Assembly: GCA_004802725.1 (NCBI GenBank)
Contig: SGPM01000025.1
Span: 1 to 64,000, forward strand
Direction: 5' to 3'
Length of the DNA stretch: 64,000 nt
Origin: Antrodiella citrinella
Taxonomy: Eukaryota > Basidiomycota > Agaricomycetes > Polyporales > Steccherinaceae
Below are positions 55,311-64,000 of the stretch, one piece after another. Both the position numbers and the translations under genes were made by a program. The stretch's first letter is position 1. Each line of letters starts with the position of its first letter. The notes under the pieces are model-generated. The model saw nothing but the letters and a program-made list of their open reading frames with translations. It was not told where the DNA came from and ran no database searches.

Positions 55311-56298
55311 TTAGGATGCAACACTTGCAGGTGGGTTGGGTATCATGGCTTCATCGCCGTTATACATACAGCCTGAGTCCAACCCCTCGGGAACTGTTTC
55401 GATCGCATCCAACTCTTCAGACACCAAGCGACTCCAATCCCTAAGCTGATCCGTGTCCTCCACCTGCCACAACGGAGGCCAAAGCGACGTTGGACCTTGA
55501 ATCGTCGCTATAGGGTATCGAAGTTTCCTCGTCTGATACATCCGGACATATCCAATTTTCGTCATCAGGGTTAGACTCTTCCTTCACAATCAGTCGACAC
55601 ACTAAAACCTACAAACGGCCCTTCGGTATCGTTGCGATTGTACAGTGGCTTCCTGAGGGGGAGGGGGGGCGGTCGGGCACCAACGCGCGAAACTTCTCCC
55701 TCCATTTTCTGTAGACAGGCTTCTGATTAAAGCACAGTCCCCATATTCCACGAAATCGCCAAGAACGGGTGGGTACCCTTTGCACAGGTCGTGGCCCGTC
55801 CATTCCTCCTTGACGCGAAGGGTGTCTTGGATAAAACGAAGTTTGATCTAGGGGAGGGAACCGCGAAGGAGGGTAGCGACAAGGCTACGCATTGTGAACA
55901 TCCCCGGCTTCTTCAGGACGTCTTGAACGGGTTCTCCGAGCAGCTCAAGGACGAGGTACTCGAAGAACTGCGACCGGCCGCGCCGCCAGGGGCATACACC
56001 TCAGGGATGCTCGGATGGTCTGTCTATTTGTTTTGAACATGAGATGCTAGATGAGAAATGCAGACCTTATCTCACCTCCGAGAAGCAGAAGTGTACATGC
56101 CTCGTGTCAAAGCATGGGATTCCGTACGTGCTTCGTGACATGAGCCATCTTGACGACAACGGTCGTCCCAACGGTCGTCTTTACGATCCGCACACCTGGA
56201 CTCGTCACTGCAGCGAGGTAGACTCGACCTGTGAGAAAGTAGTAATGAGTACATGCTGTGCTTGACACAGAATAGTAGATGCATACCACATCCTTCAT
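55311..56298 (-). pseudogene. CK1-like protein kinase relic, copy 2 (inverted)
   Basis: On the minus strand the glycine-loop end and beta3 lysine region are readable: GRVYLAAVTSPGVRIVKTTV and VVVKMAHVTKHVRNPML, interrupted by a TGA where the sister copy has an Arg codon, then HEACTLLLLRG. Further left come RPSIPEVY, the substrate-side piece GLCFNQKPVYRKWREKFRAL in another frame, and a C-terminal tail ending EAMIPNPPASVAS. The catalytic loop and DFG segments are absent. Clearly a partial, non-functional copy of the kinase relic at 58.7-60.0 kb. Confidence 0.7.
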
Positions 56299-56714
56299 AA
56301 CGCAGTCATACGCACAATGCTCAGGCGCATCAGGTAACGATTAAGAACACGCCTTCGATTAGATTTTCACATGAGAAATAGAAACAAAGCCAGAGACATG
56401 AGAGGAGGCGAGGGTGGGGCGGAAGAATTTCAAGAAAGAAGAATGTGCAAGTCAAAATTGAAGTGGGAGTACATGTACAGGGCGGCGACTGAAGTGCTTG
56501 AAATTTGAACCGCTAGATCTCCGATCTGTGGCGTAAGTCTCGCAGCTTTTTCTTTGCTTTCTTTGTGCTCTGCTTGTATTGACGAATGAATCATCATAAA
56601 ATCCCACAGTTGACGGAAAGGCTCGATCGCCTGACTTCCAGCAGCCTCGTATTGGGAGTCGACCTCGAGATCAACTATTGCAAGAATAATGAGTGAGAGA
56701 AAGTGTAGCTATTC

Positions 56715-58324
56715 CTATTTTCCGCACCCCGGACAACAATGTACAACATCATGAACGAACACATCACAGTCCGCGCAAAAGTCATGATGGCAATCTGGGC
56801 ATCGGTAGCGTCCCAGAGTGCTCATACCTTCCAGTGCAGAACCGGCTTTGAAGAGCGCGACATCTTTGAAAGGCCTCGAACATGCATGGCACATCTCGCT
56901 CGGAGTCAGCATATCCGTCAAAGAATCACTGTATAACAGCAGTCAACATCTTGACCATAAATTTTGCAAAGGAATGCTTACACAGCTTTGTACGCTTTGA
57001 CTGGGAAGAGATGGTGGTAACTTCTCGCCAAGTGTGGAGAGCTCACGATCATTAATCCGCAGATATCGCAATCCGTTGGCACATCACAAACTTTCGCAAA
57101 GCAACGGGGACATAGGAAACCTTCGCTTTTGAGCTCTGAGTGACACACGCAAAGACTTGGGGGTGATGTGTTGGGAAGTCGCGTGGGGAATCCCATCATC
57201 ATGAGGTCCGCGGCGGGATTGGCTGCCCCTACCCCTGCCGCTCGTGAGACGGCGCGTTGGGCAGGTGGTGGGATCAGTTCGAATAGGAGGTCCTTGAAAT
57301 GGCCCTCGTTCATTGCAACACCAAATTGACCTGCATTATAAATACATTTAGGTATGGAATGATAAAACAAAAGGCGTACAGACCTGTAGTTTTGTCACAA
57401 AGATCTCTGCAAATCTTCATTTCGGCTGCCAGTGCCACTACAGATATCCGGATTTTGTCTTTGACACACTCATCAAGGGTGTCGTGAATGTTCGCCGGGT
57501 CGCAAGTCGTAAGAGACCCAAAAATAATAACAATTTCACGCGAGGAGTGGGTTGGTAGATGGCTATGGGATCATCAGCACTTGAAACGTCGTGTGAAGGT
57601 GGTAAGGGCCCACCTCATACTGCTCCTGGCCATCTCAATCGCGTTTTGCAAGCTTGGCTCTCCTGCGGGTTCCAACTTATGTCTCTCATGTATCGCCTTG
57701 AGCACGTCCTGCGGGTTTCCCGACATCTCACCGACCCTCTCTCCAATACCACTGCGCATCCCCACGACACCAATCTGACCTAGCGGGTTCTGGTCAAACC
57801 ATTCCGTTATGAATTCTCTGGCGTACTGCAGCATGAGGTCGAACCGGGTCGGACGCATGTCACGGTCCATCATAGAGGCTGACAGGTCGAGAACGAGGAC
57901 AAGATGGCGGATGATGGTCCGTCGGATGGCGCCTGAAGGTGCGAGCAGACTGAGTAGGATAGTATGAAAGTGCGAGGGAGAAGTATGTTGTATGCACTTA
58001 CCGTCGGCGACGACCTCTGGCTACAAGATCCTCGACTGCACCTTGCAGACTTCCTGCTTCATCTTCTTGTACGGTATCCCAGGAACGAGTATATGTCGCT
58101 TCCCATGCGTATGGTTGCTGTAGGTCTTGTCACATCTGCGTAATATATATGACACAACCACAACGACATACCTCCTTCGCCTTACTTTTCGCCTTGGCAG
58201 CTTGTCCTCTATCCACAGCTTTCCCTTTTCCTTTAGCTTTCCCTCGTGCCTCAACGTCTACATCATCAAGAATGGAGATGTCAGAATCCGAGTCGTCGAA
58301 ATTTTCGATTCGCCGTGGAGGCAT
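56715..58324 (-). CDS. SSL1: TFIIH subunit Ssl1 / p44
   Basis: About seven exons from ATG 58322-58324 ([20 protein letters not shown]). A Lys/Ala-rich linker precedes the vWA-like domain [53 protein letters not shown], and [20 protein letters not shown]. The Ssl1-specific zinc region follows: [40 protein letters not shown], and the C-terminal C4C4 RING-like CHACSRPF with [20 protein letters not shown] and CCPGCGK. Ssl1 stimulates the helicase Rad3/XPD and is required for nucleotide excision repair and RNA polymerase II initiation. All key Cys are present and the gene looks intact. It sits between two kinase relics. Confidence 0.88.
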
Positions 58325-58649
58325 TGGTAGATTGACTGAGCAGGAAGCTCCGAATATTGGCAGTCTGAGCTATCGCAATATTGTTGAGTGAACGAGTTCT
58401 CCAGTCGTGTGCTCACTGCCAAGACGGATCGTATATTTCTCGGGACAAGTCGAATATTCGTGAAGGAAGAAAGTCAAGGAGAGGTACGAAACGTGCATCC
58501 TAAGCAAGACGTCTTTCCGGCGCTAAAACACTTCTCTCCAATTTCCGGCCATACTATTATGACATGCTCATCCTCGAGTGTCCGCCCTGATGCGCATGTA
58601 AATCGAGGACGTAAATCAGTATGGAGGGTGTAGTATGTATCGCCTACTT

Positions 58650-59960
58650 TTATGTGTTAATTGAGCGCAGCATCTCCCTGGCAGTACTGCTTCTGCATTT
58701 TCCACAGGTCGAGTCTACCTCGCCACAGTCACGAGCCCAGGTGTGCGGATCGCAAAGACGACCGTTGGGACCAAGTAGGGACGACCGTCGCCGTCAAAAT
58801 GATGCACATCACGAAGCACGCACGGAATCCCGTGTTTCGACACGAGGCGTGTACCATTCTGCTCCTCCGAGGTGAGCTTTTGTCCACAGGTCTCAACCAG
58901 AATCTCATGCTTCAAGTTAAAACACATTAGCAGACATCCGAGCATCCCAGAGGTATATGCGTGGGGGAGGTCGCAGTTCTTCGAGTATCTCGCCCTCGAA
59001 CTGCTCGGAGAAACTGTTCAGGACGTCGCGCTCATCGACCAGATGGTGGTCCACCACATTGATTTGTTCTATGACGTCGTGAATAATTGATACAAACCTG
59101 TCAGTTCGACGTGATCGAGTATGTTCACTCCAAAAGTATCGCTCACGGTGACATCAAGCCCTCGAATTTCCTCTTCCCTGCTCAAGGAGGACGTTATAGC
59201 GACGACGCATGATGTCCAATATTTCTCATCGACTTTGGGTCAAGTACTACCGGATCCCGAAAAACCCCCAACGACACGGCGTCAGATTTGCATGGAACAC
59301 CGGCTTACTCCAGTCTCAATATTATCGTTGCAGTGTCTCCTCCTAGTATTCGCCTGATTCTTCACCTAATGTTTGTGGTTGACAGCGCCATCTCGCAGAG
59401 ACGATATGGAGTCTCTCGCGTACACTATTGTCATGCTCCTTCGCGGTTCCCTTCCTTGGGGCAAGTTCCGCCTCATCTCAAACATCCTTCGCGTCAAGGA
59501 GGAATCCACGACCTGTGCGAAGGGTACCCACCCGTTTTGGGCGATTTCGTGGAATGTACGTGGGGACTGTGCTTTAATCAGAAGCCTGCCTACAGAAAAT
59601 GGAGGGAGAAATTTCGCGCGTTAATTTCCGACCTACCTAGGCAGCCATTGTACAATTCTGACGACAACCAGGGGCCGTTCGTACTAGGGTTCGGTGTGTC
59701 AAGCGATCACCAGGAGTCTGAAAGTGATGTGGATGATATGCTGTGGCCGATGGGGTCCGACGACGAACCTTCAATCCCTTTGAGCGACAACATGTTCATT
59801 CCGACGTCGACCAAGTTGGAATGTGTTGTGGCAGGTGAACGATGCAGATTTGCTAGGGGATGAAAATCGGTGGGTGGCTAGAGGCGGCACCCGAAGAGGT
59901 GGATCTCTTGTGGTTTGACGTACCTGAGGTCATGATACCCAACTCATATGCAAGCATACC
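58650..59960 (+). pseudogene. CK1-like protein kinase relic, copy 1
   Basis: Plus-strand blocks in order: VYLATVTSPGVRIAKTTVGT, a stop and frame change, then VAVKMMHITKHARNPVFRHE (VAIK lysine), HPSIPEVYAWGRSQFFEYLA, VIEYVHSKSIAHGDIKPSNF (catalytic loop, HGD in place of HRD), a TGA, FLIDFGSSTT (DFG), HGTPAYSSLN, RRDDMESLAYTIVMLLRGSL, and FVECTWGLCFNQKPAYRKWR. The order and the RRDD-MESLAYT block are typical of the casein-kinase-1 group. Several stops and a frame change cannot be removed by plausible introns, so I call it a pseudogene. It is more complete than copy 2, and the two are about 90% identical where they align by eye. Confidence 0.68.
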
Positions 59961-60279
59961 GTCCCCCTTACGACCTTGTTGTTTTCCGGTATGTACGTCG
60001 TGTAACAAATGTACCTTGTTGAGCGCTCTATATGGCAGAATAATAGGTGCCTAGCTGCGCTTTGGCCTCTTGAGTATAAAATAGCATCTTTTCATCCTCA
60101 AGGAATTGATATTCAGACGAGGGAATGTCCCCAAGAAGGTGACTTGGCATTGCCAGCGGATGAAGTGACTGAGCACGCGCGCATTAGCAAGGCGTCTTTC
60201 GGCCAAGATGTGTACAGTACAGAACGAGGCTCAGCCATCGATTCAGACAATTTACCCAGGTTACTACCGTTACGAAGCC

Positions 60280-61477
60280 TTATCTTGCAGGACTAGCACT
60301 CTTCAGAGTAGATACTGCTGCTTCACCACCGTAAACCTCCTCCGACTTCTCCAAATCCTTGCCGTACCCATCTCCGGTACGCTGCGATACGGTTTCCTGA
60401 TCTGTCGACCATTGACCGCTATGAATCTGCGCGACGATCTGCCTATCCCAAGCCCTGCCAGAGACAATGCGAAGAACTATCATCTGTGGCGCGAGGCACT
60501 GCAAGTTTGAAGGTAAACTTTTTCGCTCCGTCTGCGAATAACTAGAAAGACGTACGGTCAACTTGGACCACACTTGTCCTAAGGCTATGGCGATGTCATT
60601 TCCTCGAGCGTAGAACGGCAAGAGGATGATACCCATGACTGTGTATGGCACAGCGCTCTCAATCATGATGGCGGCGAGGCTGGTGTAGCGTTCTGCAGCG
60701 TGGAACCCGATCATTTTCTTCGCCTGCTTGCTGAGATAATACAGACGGGCGCAAATGAGTATAGTGAGGAGAATGTTCATGCATATGGTGATGGAGTAGT
60801 AGGGCGTGCCAAAATTTTCGGCTTTGCCGGAGAGGAAGAACCCGCCAGGTTTGAACGAGGACACGAGTTCCAATATGCCGAGAGCTGTGTGGCGTTTGAG
60901 ATTTAGCGGTACAAAATGTGATTGAAATGACATACTGAGGGTGCCACAGTAAACGAGACCTGGTAGAACAACGACCCATATGTTGGAGCCCCATATGAGG
61001 TATAATCGGTGCAGCTATCAGATAACACTTCAGTCAGGTTACGAAAGTAAGTTGTGGCGTCAACAAACCAGTAGTGCATCCCCCATGAGGACCATTGCCA
61101 CAACCGTGGTAGATCCCATGATCTGGTACCAAACAGAGAGATTCTCGACGATGAATGTCGAAACGCCAGGATTATCCCGCTTATCGATCCACATGATCTC
61201 GCCCCAGACGGCGTTGGTGGACATGTCGATGGTGACGAGGATGAAAAGGACAGTGCTGTAGACAAAAAAGAACCCCCAAGTATGACCATTCACCGCACGC
61301 TTGTATAAGCGGCGGATGGTTGAAAAATACACTATCAACTCAAAGCCTGAACGCGAGCATAGATCAGTCTCTGATTAGCGAAGTAAATGGCTATGAAGCA
61401 TAATCACCGTATAATATTCCACTGAGGTAGCTTCCAATGTAGAACGCATGCTCAAAAACCGCAGTCGGGTTGGACAT
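60280..61477 (-). CDS. fungal 7-TM integral membrane protein, copy 2
   Basis: A paralog of 47447-48703 with the same exon order. Start MSNPTAVFEHAFYIGSYLSG, then FELIVYFSTIRRLYKRAVNG, FFFVYSTVLFILVTIDMSTN, AVWGEIMWIDKRDNPGVSTF, IMGSTTVVAMVLMGDALLVY, RLYLIWGSNIWVVVLPGLVY, LGILELVSSFKPGGFFLSGK, MNILLTILICARLYYLSKQA, MIESAVPYTVMGIILLPFYA and LAPQMIVLRIVSGRAWD. The N-terminal two thirds is well conserved with copy 1; the cytosolic tail has diverged (STDQETVSQRTGDGYGKDLE) and no longer contains the Thr-rich run. Gene intact. Confidence 0.75.
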
Positions 61478-62384
61478 GATGCTAGGGCTTCGTCCTAGAT
61501 AATATGTAGAGTTGTTGGTCAAGCACCCAAGAGGGGAACAGAGGTACTTACAGGGTAAGGTGGACCACCACACTCCATCACAACGTGCCATAGAGTCTTT
61601 TTATGCGAGCCATCCCAGGCGGACACGACGCTCGAAAGTCATGATCAAACTGTGGCTGGCATGCATGCAACGTTCAATAAAACCATGTCACGGTACAGAT
61701 GGGATCCTGAGAAAATGTAGGGATCATCACAGCTGCATCCAGTATATGGACTCAGTGGACCTGCAGATTTTGATGAAGGCACCTGTCGATAAGTTCATGA
61801 GTGAGAAGTTGTCTGCGCCAAGACTCTCGTACATATCATCCCTTTGGCACCGGACTCGGAGATTGAGCTGTTCTTGCCAATGCCAGGTGATCAACTGATG
61901 CGTTGATTGAACGATGACACTATCTCACTGTTTTATTGCTGATACGGATAGGACAAGAGTAAGAAGTTGAAGCATTGCAGTTGAAATTGTCATTCGAACG
62001 CAACATCGGATTTTGAGGGGGGACGCTTCAAGTTCCAAGTTCCCAGAAACAAGTTGGCGTCACGTGGGAGCCACACGATCGGCGGCTAGTTCCCGGTTAG
62101 TATTACTGGTTATTTATGAAGTGTTATTCGTACATCCGTCCCGTCCGGAGGGTCGGAGTCTCGGAATGTCCCGGTATCCAGACTTCCTGGTATTACTCAG
62201 CCTCGACCGACTCACTGAACCTTGTGGAGGCACTCATTGTCCACCTTTCGAGTTGTCTCCCCAGTTGGCAATTTCTACTGTGCGTTGTGAAAAGCTTGTT
62301 CAGTCTCCTCCCCGGTCATTCATCATCCTGTCCATTCGGAGTACTTACTATTGATCTATCCAGTTCGCATATTGACATTCAATC
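61478..62384. other. divergent intergenic region
   Basis: Promoters of the 7-TM gene (-) and the alcohol dehydrogenase (+). Short open frames at 61512-62354 lack domains. Confidence 0.45.
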
Positions 62385-63977
62385 ATGTCTGCCATGGACA
62401 CTGCGCAACACCCTTCAACCGATATCCAGGGCTACTACGCCTATACGGACACGTTGAAGGGCATCTATTACGGTCCGGGCTGCATCGTCTCCGCACTTCC
62501 GAAACTGCTACAGACATTGGGTGCGAAGAAGGCACTGATCGTGACAGGAAAGAGCTTATCACAGAAGGTACGAGCATTTCATTAATATTTGCGTTTGCAG
62601 GACAAATGCTTTGGACGTTCTTAATTGATGTCATTCGTGGGCGTGATGGATTTGTAGACAGATGTGGTGAAGAGGGTCGAGGCGATCCTGAGGAGCTGCG
62701 ACGCCTACGGTGCCACCTTCTCGGATATTGGACAGCATACCCCTGTCGCTGGCATATACGACGGGCTCAAACGTTTCAATGAGGTCGGCGCAGACGTGAT
62801 CGTTGCAGTTGGAGGAGGCTCGCCCATCGACGCTTCCAAAGCTATTCTTTACAAACAGCAAGAGCAAACAGGCGGAGAAACCCTCAAGCAAATAGCCATA
62901 CCTACCACTCTGAGTGCCGCTGAATATTCGGTCCGTGTCGACGCCTTCCTTTTTATTGCACCTATTCTGAACTTTGCGTATGGTGTAGATCGGAGCCGGA
63001 TTCACCAATGAACAAGGCGTCAAAGTTGCGGTTTCTTCTCAGTACTTGGCACCTGCAGGGATCATCCTGGATGCCGAGCTCACGCTAGCGACCCCAGAGC
63101 GTCTTTGGTACATGTAAATTGCTGGGAATATGGACTTTTTCTTACATCATGATGCAGGTTATCTACGGGAATGAGAGCTTTGGATCATGCCGCCGGTGAG
63201 TCTGATATTCCTTGCTGTCGCTGAATTTGAATGGAATGGACCTCACCCTCTTACAGAGAACCTTACTCGACCGCTCGTTCCTGCTCCGTTGAAGTATCTT
63301 TTCTACGCTGCACTAGCAGATCTTTTCAAGTATCTTCCTCAATCTAAAGCGGATCCGGACAATGTCGTCGTCCGACAGAAGCTGCAGATCGCTTCGTGGA
63401 TGAGTATCTGGCCTAACAAGTTTGAAAGGTACAGGTATGTAGAATGTTCGGACACCAGAGGGATGTGAAGGACCTCTCATCATCTCTGTACAGTGCACTC
63501 GGATTATCTCATGCCCTTGGACACAAGTTGGGCGCTGCTTATAATATTCCACATGGAATCACATCGGTACGAATGCAGTACTTCACTTTGGTGACACATT
63601 GAACAACTCAGCATTTTTGCAGTGCTTGACACTTGCACCAGTCATTGCGCTCAAAGCCGCAATGTCTTCGGACGAAGATAAGGAATGGCTGGCGAACACC
63701 CTATTCTACCTTCGTATTCCATCTACAGGATCGCAGGAGGGCGACATCAGAAAGTTTTCGGAAGCGATATACAAGTGAGCAGATGTCCAGCCTGCCTTCC
63801 GGAATGTTCCTGATAGAAGTTCCAATTAGGCTCGTGAGCGATCTGAATTTGAAGTGTACTTTGACAGAGTACAAGGTTCCGAAGGAAGATCTGCCAACCA
63901 TTGCGGAGCAATCGATCGGTACGAAAGAGCATCCTGCGTACCAAGATGTTGTCCGTCTATTGGAAGAGTTGTATTAA
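62385..63977 (+). CDS. iron-containing alcohol dehydrogenase family (maleylacetate reductase-like)
   Basis: About nine exons. The N-terminal Rossmann-like domain begins DTLKGIYYGPGCIVSALPKL and ALIVTGKSL, then GADVIVAVGGGSPIDASKAI (the NAD(P)-binding GGGSxxD) and IAIPTTLSAAEYS. The C-terminal metal domain has STGMRALDHAA, KLQIASWMSIWPNKFE, and LGLSHALGHKLGAAYNIPHG with the iron-ligand His residues. The tail VRLLEELY precedes TAA at 63975-63977. The family reduces aldehydes, ketones or maleylacetate; the substrate here is open, though the YGPG...PTTLSAAEY combination is close to maleylacetate reductases of aromatic degradation. Gene complete. Confidence 0.83.
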
Positions 63978-64000
63978 GAAAGTGCTGAGGGCGATGATTC

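Noticed and set aside
1..64000. CRISPR arrays, bacterial operons or tRNA/rRNA genes
   Set aside because: The repeats found are coding or simple-sequence repeats; the genes are intron-rich and eukaryotic; no cloverleaf or rRNA segment was recognised by eye.

Overview
The window looks like nuclear DNA of a filamentous basidiomycete, most likely an agaricomycete. Genes lie on both strands and are broken by many short (about 50-60 bp) GT-AG introns. The set of families fits: a class I hydrophobin, OPT transporter, UstYa/DUF3328 proteins, But2-like and 7-TM proteins, an F-box-like family and CK1-like kinases. Single N bases are scattered over 18.7-24.6 kb and 35.3-36.8 kb, and an N gap covers about 34,885-35,306. 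Exon borders were read by eye from splice signals and frame continuity.

Layout. 0.8-5.2 kb: a mucin-like membrane protein, a Pif1/Helitron helicase relic and a metallo-beta-lactamase-fold hydrolase. 5.4-15.3 kb is mostly housekeeping: OPT peptide transporter (-), an uncertain locus, EFM/METTL21-type methyltransferase (+), Rrp17/Nop25 (-), the SNARE Bos1 (+) and a flavin-reductase-fold protein (-). 15.9-25.9 kb: a hydrophobin with a long Asn/Gly-rich extension (-), an F-box-like pseudogene (-), an Mtf2-like mitochondrial protein (+), a secreted Pro-rich protein (-), a MITE-like element, the intact F-box-like paralog (+) and a membrane protein (-). 26-28.9 kb is a gene-poor stretch. 29-34.9 kb: a 33-residue Cys-containing peptide, a single-pass membrane protein, an unrecognised protein and a But2-like protein cut by the gap.

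35.8-44.4 kb is the most interesting part. Two UstYa/DUF3328-type genes bracket seven small loci. Five have a start, a signal peptide and a short mature part (P1, P2, P4, P5, P6); two are decayed (P3, P7). All share the motif R-x-[D/E/N]-A-x-x-[F/Y] (the Arg is lost in some P3 units, and the final F in one P7 copy), repeated up to five times and in P1 separated by Lys-Lys. Secreted repeat precursors beside UstYa-type oxidases are the signature of fungal dikaritin-type RiPP clusters. I propose this as an undescribed basidiomycete RiPP-like locus, with the product unknown. A GNAT acetyltransferase lies immediately beyond.

45.7-64 kb: a 7-TM protein (+), a cytochrome P450 pseudogene (-), two conserved proteins of unknown function, TFIIH subunit Ssl1 (-) flanked by two inverted CK1-like kinase pseudogenes, a second 7-TM paralog (-) and an iron-containing alcohol dehydrogenase (+). 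Three paralogous pairs in the window (F-box, kinase, 7-TM) are all arranged as inverted copies.
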